Positions 16,473 through 23,954 of a stretch of 64,000 nt of DNA are shown here, piece after piece. Each line of letters begins with the position of its first letter. Position 1 is the first letter of the stretch. This stretch comes from Acetobacter peroxydans (GTDB lineage: Bacteria; Pseudomonadota; Alphaproteobacteria; Acetobacterales; Acetobacteraceae): contig NZ_BJMV01000002.1 in assembly GCF_006539345.1 (NCBI RefSeq), positions 1 through 64,000 on the forward strand. The letters are read 5' to 3'. Below the pieces are notes generated by a model. It was not told the origin of the DNA and did not search any database. It was given only the letters and a program-made list of their open reading frames with translations. A program made the translations under genes and the position numbers.

Positions 16473-17196
16473 TTGCTTTTGCCACAGCCCCACAGGTCGT
16501 TTGTGCGCAAAGTTTATGCCGAGCCGTCGCAAGATAAAGTCTTACAGTCGCTTCAGAGATATTCAGTCTGTAAGACACTTCCTGCGTCATCAAACCCTCG
16601 CCATGGTAAGCAAGACATTCTCGTTCGCGAATAGATAACCGAGGAGGAGCCAGGGCCTCTCGGCGCCCTCCATAATTAGCGAACCATTCATGCATGTATG
16701 CACCAATCTGAGAGAATGTTGCCGCGTAAACCCTTCGCCGGTCTTGCCCGAAATCATGGATATTGCGACTGGTTATAGTCAGAAGGCCAACTTCACCACG
16801 TAATCCTCTTAACGGGATGGACATTCCGTCCTTGCCCATATTCTGTTCAGAAAAAAGCTGCATGACCCGTTTCTCTTTACGAGAGAGTATCTTTATTTCT
16901 GACCACAAAAAAGGAAGTGCACTGGTTAGTGCGGTACGGACTACCGGATCTGAATGAACAAGATTCTTTTCAGTATACAAGATTTGCCATGATAGCGGGT
17001 ATGTCGTAACCCCCAATTCTCCTCCCTGTCTGACCCAAGGGTTGGATAGAAAGTGGTAGGTGAGATGGGCCGCACCGCTATTATCCCTGATCTCGAATGC
17101 CAACTCCTGCATTATAGAAATGCTTTCGCATGACTGAAGACGCTCGAGAAGGGTATCCCCTAGGGGGAGCAGTGCATTGTGTGTATCAGGAACCAT
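16453..17196 (-). CDS. LuxR-family quorum-sensing regulator (GinR-like)
   Basis: AHL-responsive transcription factor of about 247 residues. The N-terminal ligand-binding domain has the hallmark SWQILYTEKNLVHSDPVV (W, Y, D-P spacing) near residue 75. The C-terminal helix-turn-helix reads LSIRERECLAYHGEGL, EVSYRLNISEATVRLYL and ARHKL. It is encoded directly downstream of a luxI gene, fitting a cognate pair, and in Gluconacetobacter such a pair is known as GinI/GinR. The open frame can begin at a TTG at 17211; I prefer the ATG at 17196. The initiation region sits against a hairpin (17207-17231), so translation may be structurally controlled. The gene is AT-richer than the chromosome around it. 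Confidence 0.9.
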   Translation of the reverse strand: MVPDTHNALLPLGDTLLERLQSCESISIMQELAFEIRDNSGAAHLTYHFLSNPWVRQGGELGVTTYPLSWQILYTEKNLVHSDPVVRTALTSALPFLWSEIKILSRKEKRVMQLFSEQNMGKDGMSIPLRGLRGEVGLLTITSRNIHDFGQDRRRVYAATFSQIGAYMHEWFANYGGRREALAPPRLSIRERECLAYHGEGLMTQEVSYRLNISEATVRLYLATARHKLCAQTTCGAVAKAIKFGLI

Positions 17197-17206
17197 TGCG
17201 ATTAAC

Positions 17207-17231
17207 GCCAACCAAGGTATTCTTGGCTGGC
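17207..17231 (-). promoter_or_regulatory. Hairpin in the luxI-luxR junction
   Basis: GCCA-A-CCAAG (17207-17216) pairs with CTTGG-C-TGGC (17222-17231) around a 5-base loop; only one position is mismatched. It fills most of the 45-base gap between the luxI stop and the luxR ATG and contains the only GG-rich sequence that could serve as the luxR ribosome-binding site. It could modulate luxR translation or processing of the luxI-luxR message (inference). Confidence 0.55.
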
Positions 17232-17241
17232 ATATAGGATT

Positions 17242-17820
17242 TTAAGCGGCCAATGCAAACTTTTTATTAATTTCTTCAAGACGCGCCTGCGACACATCAA
17301 ACGTGGCAAGCGTAATCGTCTTCCCTTCAAGTTGAGCGCTCATAATAGGTTCAGGTGGCCAGCCCGCACGTTCATAAATCCGTAACATCGGCCGAAAAAA
17401 GATACCTGTAAGATGGGTAATTCCGTTTTCGAGGCACGTTTGACACAGAGTGCGTGCTAACTCACCTGTATAATGTATCTCACCAGGTTGTAATGTTGCG
17501 CAGTAACGGGTGCTTTCCCATATTGTTGGACTATAAATATCCGGGCAATCTGGAAAAAATGAATGAAATTTGTCACGCAACATTGTCGGTCCCGTGGTGG
17601 GGATAATACGCATGGATGTTGCGTGCGAACCATCAGGCCGCTCTGCTACAAAATAGAGCGAGTTATACTCCCGATCATATTCGTCTTCTTCTTTTCCATC
17701 TACAACCTTAACATCCCAATTCAAGCGGTCTGAAAAAACAATAGCACGTGCTCGAAGCATTTTTTCATATGTTTGTGCGTGGAAGCGTCTTTGATTGTAA
17801 CTAAATACTTTTATCATCAC
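17242..17820 (-). CDS. LuxI-family acyl-homoserine lactone synthase (GinI-like)
   Basis: Enzyme of 192 residues that makes an N-acyl homoserine lactone from acyl-ACP and S-adenosylmethionine. All residues invariant in the family are present at the expected spacing: Arg25, Phe29 and Trp35 in RARAIVFSDRLNW, Asp46 and Asp49 in EEDEYD, Arg71 in SMRIIP, and Glu102 and Arg105 in WESTRYC. A GGGAGG ribosome-binding site lies about seven bases before the ATG pair. It is the first gene of a luxI-luxR unit; the promoter region upstream carries a 22-base dyad. The order luxI then luxR on one strand is less usual than luxR-luxI. The acyl chain specificity cannot be read from the sequence. Confidence 0.93.
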   Translation of the reverse strand: MMIKVFSYNQRRFHAQTYEKMLRARAIVFSDRLNWDVKVVDGKEEDEYDREYNSLYFVAERPDGSHATSMRIIPTTGPTMLRDKFHSFFPDCPDIYSPTIWESTRYCATLQPGEIHYTGELARTLCQTCLENGITHLTGIFFRPMLRIYERAGWPPEPIMSAQLEGKTITLATFDVSQARLEEINKKFALAA

Positions 17821-17853
17821 AAACCTCCCTATGGAGATTTTGATTTATTCAAC

Positions 17854-17875
17854 ACTAATATCATTTATAATTAGT
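17854..17875. promoter_or_regulatory. Dyad upstream of luxI, lux-box-like operator candidate
   Basis: ACTAAT (17854-17859) and ATTAGT (17870-17875) form a symmetric element of 22 bases centred about 45 bases upstream of the luxI start. LuxR-type proteins bind roughly 20-base palindromes near this position. It does not match the classical CTGT/ACAG ends, and the local DNA is AT-rich, so it is only a candidate. Confidence 0.35.
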
Positions 17876-17928
17876 CAATATTGATGGGTTCTCTAATTAT
17901 AAATTAATTATATAATCGAAATTTTGGC

Positions 17929-18023
17929 GCATACGCGAACGGACGTCCGCTCGACTTCTTCATGACAGCAGGTCGGATCAGTGATTATACCGGTGCTGCT
18001 GCCCTTCTGGACAATCTCCGACA
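17929..18023 (+). pseudogene. IS5-family transposase fragment (central part, left piece)
   Basis: Plus-strand reading gives ANGRPLDFFMTAGRISDYTG then AAALLDNL, the central region of an IS5-family transposase. It is cut off directly at the left end of the IS3 element. A continuation of the same kind of reading frame is found on the other side of that element at 18828-18982. Confidence 0.7.
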
Positions 18024-18091
18024 GTAATCCCCCCATAAAGAGAGCGGCTTCTGAATGAGAATTTTCTCAGCGTAAGAATGAGGAGATTCTG

Positions 18092-18331
18092 ATGAAGAGT
18101 GATCGCTTTACTGACGCACAGATTATGGGTGTGATCCGCCAGGCTGAGGGGGGCGTATCTGTCCCTGATCTGTGCCGGAAGCAGGGGATCAGCAACGCCA
18201 CGTTTTACCGGTGGCGCGCGAAATATGGCGGCATGGATGTGTCGATGATCAGTCAGATGAAGGCTCTGGAACCTGCTTTTGCTATTGTCCGCGACTGGCC
18301 GCGGAGAACGACAGGATTGCCGATCTTCTGA
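18092..18331 (+). pseudogene. IS3-family orfA (helix-turn-helix), truncated
   Basis: Starts with MKSDRFTDAQIMGVIRQAEG and contains [21 protein letters not shown], the helix-turn-helix of IS407-type OrfA. Family resemblance stops after MKALE, about residue 54. The leucine-zipper part is missing and the frame runs into unrelated residues until the stop. Confidence 0.75.
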
Positions 18332-18654
18332 TGGGACTGATCCAGGCTCACAGGAGATGGGGATTTGGCCTGTGTTTCCTGTATCTGCGCAATGTGCAGG
18401 GACAGATCTGGAATCATAAGCGGGTTTATCGGATCTATCGGGAACTGGAACTCAACCTGCGGATTAAACCCCGCAAGCGTCTGGTTCGCGAAAAGCTTGA
18501 AAAGCTGTCGGTCCCAGCCTTTCCCAACTGGGTCTGGTCCATGGATTTCATCGCGGACAGGCTTTTGGATGGGTGTGCTTTTCGGCTCCTGAACATTCTG
18601 GATGGCTTCAATCGTGAAGGGCCGGCGATTGAGGTTGAGTTTTCCTTGCCGGCC
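18298..18654 (+). pseudogene. IS3-family orfB transposase fragment
   Basis: Carries the block with [27 protein letters not shown], then [15 protein letters not shown] and [12 protein letters not shown], which is the first part of the DDE domain (first Asp in SMDF). The second Asp and the Glu are lost because the fragment ends at VEFSLPA and joins the right inverted repeat. It has no start codon of its own in the correct frame at the junction. Not functional. Confidence 0.75.
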
Positions 18655-18827
18655 TGTCCGCTGCCTGAATTCTCATTCAGAACCCCACTAAAAAGGGGGG
18701 AGATTACCATCCTACCAAAGGTGGCATGAGAACGAAGCCCTGTGCCGCGAGCAACAGCAATGGGAAGAGTCTGAGTTTCTTCGTGAGCGTTGGTTAGGTC
18801 GGTGGCTGCAAAGGGCTGCCCACCTTT

Positions 18828-18982
18828 CTCGATAGTCTGCCAAAGGCTCAGTGGTTGCTGGCAGACTGGGACTATGATGCCGACTGGTTGCGTAAGGCCC
18901 TTCAGGCGAACAGAAGCAGACTGCGCATTCTCGGGCGGAAATTCTGCGTTCGCCCCGTCGAGCACGACAAACGCCGCAACTG
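18828..18982 (+). pseudogene. IS5-family transposase fragment (right piece)
   Basis: Reads LDSLPKAQWLLADWDYDADW then LRKALQAN and GRKFCVRPVEHDKRRN, corresponding to the IS5-family segment ADRGYDADWFRDALQAKG...PVKHDKRR. The usual ADRGYD is ADWDYD. It continues, after the IS3 element and about 120 unassigned bases (18708-18827), from the piece at 17929-18023. It breaks off before the C-terminal part, next to the end of the deacylase gene. Confidence 0.7.
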
Positions 18983-18993
18983 TCATGCTCTGG

Positions 18994-20067
18994 CTATGAG
19001 CCCTGAGGCTGGGCCGTCAATTCGGCAGGCCGTGCCAGGCGCACTGCCGTATGTCCCCGGCGCACCCGGAAATTGGGCATGACCAGCATACAGTTGTCGT
19101 AGGGTGTGCGGATTTCATCCGGCCCGTCCAGTGCGATTACGGTTCCGGCTGAAGGGATGATTTCCGCGCTGGCATAGGCACGCACAAAGGCAAAGCTGGC
19201 AGTGTGGGCCTGTATGCAGTCTGTAACAGTTGCTGTTTGAACCGGCTGATATTTGCAAAGGCCGGTTTTTGTGTCCTGTTCTGTCGCGGGAGTAATTCCG
19301 GTCTGGGCCGCGCACTGCTGCACCGCGAGCAGCGCGATCTGCGCGGCACTCTGGCTCCAGTGCTGCCCGGTCTCCAGCAGGCAGGCGCGCGCCAATCCGC
19401 CTTGGGCGGAAAACCGCACATAGTCGATCAGCCTGCTGCCATCCTGATGTCCCTCATCATGGATAACGAGTGGCGTGGGAGACAGGGCAGCCGCCAGTTG
19501 GCAGGCCATATCGTGGTTACGCTCCTGCCCGCTATGCAGGAAAAGCGGCGGGCCGGGCCAGAGCATGGAGTGCAGGTCCAGCAGCAGGTCGGCGGTTTCG
19601 ATAACCGGCAGCACTTCGCGCAGGCGGCGCATTTCAAGGGAATCGTGGTGGGATTTGATCAGTTCCGGCCGCCACAGACGGTTCATGTCTTCTTCCACGT
19701 AGCGGGCGCGGGTGGGGTGGGCCGGGTTGTAGCGCGCATATGCGTCGGGGTTGAGAAAGATCAGGCTCAGGCGTCCATGACGGGGCAGGGGGCCTTTTTT
19801 CAGCAGCGCGTTCAGCGCATAAGCGCCTGAGGGTTCGTTGCCGTGCATCAGGGCAGTTACGACAACATGCGGGCCACGCTGGCCGCTTTCAAAATGATGC
19901 ACGCCCCGCAGTCCACAGTTTCCTGCAAGCCAGGGGGTCAGGTCAGGAGGAGGGTATTGGGGTGGAGCAGTCGGTGGCGTAGGCAGAGGCAGGGGCAGGG
20001 CGGCGGATACGGTGCGTACGCGCACGCGTCGCAGCCCCGCATGATGGCGTTTGGACGCGCAACTCAT
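18994..20067 (-). CDS. Zinc-dependent deacylase of the aspartoacylase / succinylglutamate desuccinylase family
   Basis: M14-like zinc enzyme of 357 residues. Zinc ligands appear in ALMHGNEPSG (His and Glu, near residue 75) and LLDLHSMLWP (His, near 165); the region LARACLLETGQH holds the usual catalytic Glu. The family removes acyl groups from N-acyl amino acids (AspA, AstE), but no ast operon is nearby, so the substrate is open. A proline-rich segment (residues 20-45) precedes the catalytic domain. AAGGGG five bases before the ATG at 20067 supports this start. The C-terminal end lies only 12 bases from an IS5-family remnant, but the domain appears complete, with a final beta-strand RVRRGHTAVRLA. 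Confidence 0.85.
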   Translation of the reverse strand: MSCASKRHHAGLRRVRVRTVSAALPLPLPTPPTAPPQYPPPDLTPWLAGNCGLRGVHHFESGQRGPHVVVTALMHGNEPSGAYALNALLKKGPLPRHGRLSLIFLNPDAYARYNPAHPTRARYVEEDMNRLWRPELIKSHHDSLEMRRLREVLPVIETADLLLDLHSMLWPGPPLFLHSGQERNHDMACQLAAALSPTPLVIHDEGHQDGSRLIDYVRFSAQGGLARACLLETGQHWSQSAAQIALLAVQQCAAQTGITPATEQDTKTGLCKYQPVQTATVTDCIQAHTASFAFVRAYASAEIIPSAGTVIALDGPDEIRTPYDNCMLVMPNFRVRRGHTAVRLARPAELTAQPQGS

Positions 20068-20241
20068 GTCTTCCCCTTGGCGCTGTCCTGCGCGTTGCCA
20101 TCATGGCGTATTCGCCAAGGACGTAAGAGGAACAGGGAAAAAGGTCTGGCCCGCATGGTGGCGAAGTATGGTTCGGGTTATGATTCCCTGCAATCCCCAA
20201 CCTGTTGCCTTGCCCTTTCGTGAGCGACCTTCTGGCGGTGC

Positions 20242-21456
20242 CTAACGTGCTCGGCGGTTTTTCTGGGTCTCCTGCTCGGTGGGCAGCGCCTGCTCGGGGC
20301 TGAGAATCCGCAGTTTGACACCGGCGCCAACTTCCACCTGCCGCAGGCGTTTGCGCTCGGTGGCGGCACAGAGAGTCAGGGCCGAGCCTTTCTGTCCCCC
20401 GCGGCCGGTGCGGCCAATGCGGTGCAGGTAGGTCTCGGGCTGTTCGGGCACATCATAGTTGATCACCTGCGCTACGGCGGTGATATCCAGCCCGCGGGCT
20501 GCGACATCGGTTGCAACCAGAATGAACAGGCGTCCTGCGCCAAAACTGGCCAGCGTGCTGGTGCGGCGCTCCTGTGTCAGGTCGGCATGAAGGGGGGCGG
20601 CGGCGAATCCCGCCTTGCGGAGTGTTGACGCAAGCAGGTCGGCTTCGGCCTTGGTGCGAACAAAAACGATGCTGCGTGTTTTGGGGGCTCGGCTGAAGAA
20701 GGTCTTGAGAAAAGCCACCTTCTGCGTGTCTTCCATGAACAGCGCACCCTGACGGATCGGGCCGCGCTTGAGCGGTTCACGCTCCACGGTGATTTCCTGC
20801 GGTTTGTACAGCAGGCTGGCCAGCAGGTTGGCCTGTTCATCCGGCCGGGTGGCTGAGAATACAAGTGTTTGCCGGGGCTTGGGCAGATGGTCGAGCAGGG
20901 CAGAGGTTTCATCCAGAAACTCGGCGGAAAGCAGGCGGTCGCCTTCGTCCAGCACGAGGCTGGCGCAGTCATCAAGAGAGCACTGGCCCGCCAGCACAAG
21001 GTCAAGCAGGCGACCGGGTGTGGCGATCAAAATCTGGGTGCAGGGGCGTGTCAGGTCCGAGGTTGCCTCCACCAGTGCCTGTGTCTGTTCCGTACGGTCG
21101 GTGCCGCCGATGATGGGCACCACCGGGACGAGGGGCTGGCTGGTGGTTTTGCCCCGCCCTGTTGCGGCTCCCATGCAGTGCAGGAAGACTTTCGCGGTCT
21201 GAAGCACAAGGTCGCGCGTGGGCAGCAGCACCAGAACCATGCGCGCCTTGCGCGTTTCCAGCAGCGTCTGGATCAGCGGCAGCGCATAGGCGGCGGTTTT
21301 GCCTGTGCCGGTGGGAGCAGTGGCCAGAATGTCGCGCCCCTGCAGAATGGCCGGAATGGCGGCAGCCTGTATGGGGGTGGGCTCTGTCAGCCCGGCTTGG
21401 GCGGCCATGGCGCACAGAACGGGGGACAGGCCTGTGTTTTCGAAGCTGTCAGCCAT
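20242..21456 (-). CDS. DEAD-box-type ATP-dependent RNA helicase with DEGD motif II
   Basis: Superfamily 2 helicase of 404 residues. Ordered motifs: Q motif (GLTEPTPIQAAAIP), motif I (ATAPTGTGKTAAY), Ia (PTRDL), Ib (TPGRL), II (VLDEGDRLL), III (FSATRP), V (VATDVAARGLDI) and VI (HRIGRTGRGG). Motif II reads DEGD instead of DEAD; the Asp-Glu needed for magnesium and ATP hydrolysis are kept. The likely role is RNA remodelling in ribosome assembly or cold response, as in the RhlE group. There is a short C-terminal tail without an extra RNA-binding domain. It is transcribed alone and divergently from the ELM1-like gene. Confidence 0.88.
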   Translation of the reverse strand: MADSFENTGLSPVLCAMAAQAGLTEPTPIQAAAIPAILQGRDILATAPTGTGKTAAYALPLIQTLLETRKARMVLVLLPTRDLVLQTAKVFLHCMGAATGRGKTTSQPLVPVVPIIGGTDRTEQTQALVEATSDLTRPCTQILIATPGRLLDLVLAGQCSLDDCASLVLDEGDRLLSAEFLDETSALLDHLPKPRQTLVFSATRPDEQANLLASLLYKPQEITVEREPLKRGPIRQGALFMEDTQKVAFLKTFFSRAPKTRSIVFVRTKAEADLLASTLRKAGFAAAPLHADLTQERRTSTLASFGAGRLFILVATDVAARGLDITAVAQVINYDVPEQPETYLHRIGRTGRGGQKGSALTLCAATERKRLRQVEVGAGVKLRILSPEQALPTEQETQKNRRAR

Positions 21457-21579
21457 GCTGTTGCCTTTCTTGTGCTCTCGAATACGTTATGTAGTCTGAC
21501 GATGAAGTGCGGACTGCCTAATATAGGAATAATGGCGCGGCAGACGCGCCAGACGGGGTGTAGCAAAGGAAGGCGCGTG

Positions 21580-22680
21580 ATGGCGAGTGTTGACTATGCC
21601 GTGAGCAGCAATGACACGCGGCCGCCGTCAGTAAAGGTGGAGCAGGAGGCCGAACAAACGGCTGCCCCTGCTGGTGGCATGAGCGATGGTGGGTCCTCTC
21701 TGGCGTTTGTCATGGGGGAGGATTTTGCAGGTATGCGCTCACAGGCGCTGGGGCTGGCGGCACGGGCCGGGTGGCGCGGGGTGTTCTGCCCTATCTGCCC
21801 GGATCGTGTGGCGCGTCTGGCCCTGTCCGGCCCGCGCTGGCTTAATCACGCCTTCCTGCGTGGGCTGGATGGTCGGCACCTCCATGAGCACGAAGACCTC
21901 GGCACCTCGGATGTGGTGATCAGCATCGGGGGCAAGGGTGGGGCGCTGGGGGCCGCGTTGGGCGAGCATCCACCTCCGGGGCGCAGGGAGCGTCTGCCGA
22001 TTGTGCAGGTGCAGCATCCACGGCTTGATCTTGGTCGTTTCGATCTGGTGGTTGCCTGCCGTCATGATGAAATCAGCGGGGACAACGTGCTGGTGGGCCG
22101 CACCGCCCTGCATGGCCTTACGCGTGAACGTCTGGAAGAAGCAAGAGCACTCTGGGCACCGCGCTTTGCCCATTTGCCCCGCCCGCTGGTGGCGGTTCTG
22201 GTGGGGGGCTCCAACGGCCGTTACACATTCGGCGTAACCGAAGCTGCCCGGCTTGGCAGCGTGCTGGTGGAAACCATGCGTGCGGAAGGTGGCAGCCTGC
22301 TGGTAACGCCCTCACGCCGGACAGATCGGGCCGCGCTGCGTGTTCTGGGCGATGCCGTGAAGCAGGTTGGTGGTTTCGTGTGGGATGGCGAGGGGGAAAA
22401 CCCCTATGTGGGCCTGATTGCCTGCGCGGACAGTCTGGTTGTGACCATGGACAGTGTCTCCATGATGTCCGAGGCCGTGGCAGGCTCCGCCCCCGTGACC
22501 GTGTTTCCGCTGCCTGGTCGTTCAAGGCGGATCAGTACGTTTGTCGAGGAAATGGAACTGGCTGGACGCGCGCGGGTGCTGGAAGCGAATGAAGCTCGCC
22601 TGCAGCATCCATGGCCCGTTACACCGCTGGATGATACGCCCGAACTGGTGGAGGAAATGCACCGCAGGCTCGGGTTCTGA
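21580..22680 (+). CDS. ELM1-like family protein (mitochondrial fission ELM1 / DUF1022 family)
   Basis: Protein of 366 residues with a glycosyltransferase-B-like layout, of the family named after plant ELM1 and common in alphaproteobacteria. Supporting blocks are SIGGKGGALGAALG, VQVQHPRLDLGRFDLVV, RPLVAVLVGGSNGRYTFG, LLVTPSRRTDRAALR, and NPYVGLIACADSLVVTMDSV with SMMSEAVAG. The role in bacteria is not established; a cell-surface or envelope transferase function has been suggested for the fold. The open frame extends far upstream over the helicase gene, but AAAGGAAGG seven bases before the ATG at 21580 and loss of similarity upstream fix the start. The first 40 residues are low-complexity. Confidence 0.82.
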   Translation: MASVDYAVSSNDTRPPSVKVEQEAEQTAAPAGGMSDGGSSLAFVMGEDFAGMRSQALGLAARAGWRGVFCPICPDRVARLALSGPRWLNHAFLRGLDGRHLHEHEDLGTSDVVISIGGKGGALGAALGEHPPPGRRERLPIVQVQHPRLDLGRFDLVVACRHDEISGDNVLVGRTALHGLTRERLEEARALWAPRFAHLPRPLVAVLVGGSNGRYTFGVTEAARLGSVLVETMRAEGGSLLVTPSRRTDRAALRVLGDAVKQVGGFVWDGEGENPYVGLIACADSLVVTMDSVSMMSEAVAGSAPVTVFPLPGRSRRISTFVEEMELAGRARVLEANEARLQHPWPVTPLDDTPELVEEMHRRLGF

Positions 22681-22737
22681 CGGAGTTGGATTCGGCACGC
22701 ATCCAGTCGTGCCGATCAGCGTCGGGCGGGCTGGTAT

Positions 22738-22932
22738 TCAGATCCAGATCGTACCCAGCAGCAGCAGCGTGCCGACAATCAGGGCGGCGATATGGCGCAT
22801 GACGAATTCGGGCGAGCCGGGGGGCAGCGTCAGGGCAAAATGCAGGCAATAGCCGACCAGAAATACGCCCAGCAGGATGCAGGACGCACGGATGAACGGG
22901 TAGGTTGAAAGGTCACGCGGGTCAAACTGCAT
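22738..22932 (-). CDS. Small two-span membrane protein, uncharacterised
   Basis: Protein of 64 residues with two hydrophobic segments: FIRASCILLGVFLVGYCLHF (about 12-31) and HIAALIVGTLLLLGTIWI at the C-terminus. They are joined by a short polar loop rich in proline. AGGA six bases before the ATG at 22932 supports the start. I do not recognise a family. It is convergent with the ELM1-like gene and lies just downstream of serB on the same strand, with a hairpin (22957-22981) between. Confidence 0.6.
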   Translation of the reverse strand: MQFDPRDLSTYPFIRASCILLGVFLVGYCLHFALTLPPGSPEFVMRHIAALIVGTLLLLGTIWI

Positions 22933-23030
22933 GGTCATTCCTTTCCGTTGTAGCGTGGGCCGGCTTCCGTGAAGCAGGCCCAATCCCGATTCGTTTTCCT
23001 TAACCCGACTGTATTTTACCCTGCCGGAGT

Positions 23031-23924
23031 TCAGGCGCTGACAAAAACCGATGCCGGATAGCCCTGTGCGAACAGGGCGGTCCGCAGCGATGTATGGTTG
23101 ATCTGGGCGGAAATGGCCTTCCGCACCACAGGTTTTGCATGGAATGCCAGCCCAAGGCCAGCCTTGCGCAGCATGGGCAGGTCGTTCGCGCCGTCCCCAA
23201 TGGCCAGAGCCGCGTCTTCCGGTAGGCCATGGCTCTGTTGCAGGGTTTCAAGCAGGTTCAGCTTGGCGTCCGCTCCCAGGATGGGCTGGGCGGTCTCGCC
23301 AGTCAGGCTTTCGGTGGCCTTGTCCATCAGCAGGACATTGGCGTGGTGTTCATCAAACCCGCACAGGGCGGCAACCCGCGCGGTAAAGAACGTGAACCCG
23401 CCTGACACCAGCGCGGTTCTGGCGCCAAACGCGGTCATGGTGCGCACCATTTCGACTGCGCCGGGGTTGAGGGTGACATCCTTCCACGCGGTTTCCAGCA
23501 GGGAGATGGGCAGGCCGCGCAACAGGGCCACCCGCTCGCGCAGAGAGGTGGCAAAATCCATTTCCCCATTCATCGACCGGGCTGTAATGGCCGCGACTCT
23601 CTCTCCCAGCCCGGCATGGGCGGCCAGATCGTCCAGCGTTTCATTCGCGACAATGGTGCTGTCCATGTCGGATATCAGAAGGCGCTTGCGGCGGTTGGTG
23701 CTCGGGGTCAGCACTATGTCGATTGCCAGCCCCTCCAGCGCCGCGCGCAGGGCGGGCAGGCTTTCATGCGCCGTCTGCGGGCAGGGAATATCCACGGCTT
23801 CCGCCGGGCTAAGGACGACTGTCTCGCCCTGCGCGTGAACGATATCGCGGGCAAGGGCAATGGTCGGGGCGGCGAGTGAGGTTTCCTCTCGCCGGGCGAC
23901 AAGGGTCAGAACAAGGCTCGTCAT
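23031..23924 (-). CDS. serB: Phosphoserine phosphatase
   Basis: HAD-superfamily phosphatase of 297 residues for the last step of serine synthesis. HAD motifs: DMDSTIVANETLDDLA (catalytic Asp pair), LVSGGFTFFTARVA (motif II Ser in SGG) and AIGDGANDLPMLRKAG (motif IV). An N-terminal domain of about 80 residues resembles the ACT-like region of proteobacterial SerB. The start at MTSLVLTLVA (23924) matches family N-termini; the frame is open 16 codons further upstream into the miaA start region. It is divergent from miaA with only about 30 bases between start codons, so each promoter must overlap the neighbouring coding sequence. Confidence 0.92.
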   Translation of the reverse strand: MTSLVLTLVARREETSLAAPTIALARDIVHAQGETVVLSPAEAVDIPCPQTAHESLPALRAALEGLAIDIVLTPSTNRRKRLLISDMDSTIVANETLDDLAAHAGLGERVAAITARSMNGEMDFATSLRERVALLRGLPISLLETAWKDVTLNPGAVEMVRTMTAFGARTALVSGGFTFFTARVAALCGFDEHHANVLLMDKATESLTGETAQPILGADAKLNLLETLQQSHGLPEDAALAIGDGANDLPMLRKAGLGLAFHAKPVVRKAISAQINHTSLRTALFAQGYPASVFVSA

Positions 23925-23954
23925 GGCAGCAGGGTGTGTGGCAGGAATGCGGGC

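Larger units (their letters stand above)
18024..18707 (+). mobile_element. IS3-family (IS407-type) element, internally deleted, both ends kept
   Basis: Both ends are recognisable inverted repeats of about 40 bases. The left begins GTAATCCCCCC at 18024 and includes CTTCTGAATGAGAATT. The right, read on the minus strand from 18707, begins GTAATCTCCCCCC and includes GTTCTGAATGAGAATT. Between them lie a truncated orfA and an orfB lacking both its N-terminal part and its C-terminal half. At 684 bases it is about half the usual 1.2 kb, so the element is non-autonomous, although it could in principle be mobilised by a full copy. It lies inside an IS5-family remnant. Confidence 0.75.

Noticed and set aside
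17197-17211. TTG start for luxR at 17211
   Set aside because: The TTG lies inside a stable hairpin and lacks an upstream ribosome-binding site; the ATG at 17196 is more likely.
20869-21579. Upstream extension of the ELM1-like gene
   Set aside because: It runs antisense over the helicase gene with no similarity; a good ribosome-binding site precedes the ATG at 21580.
22957-22981. Hairpin between serB and the small membrane protein gene
   Set aside because: Stem of two short blocks with an internal loop and no T run; not convincing as a terminator.
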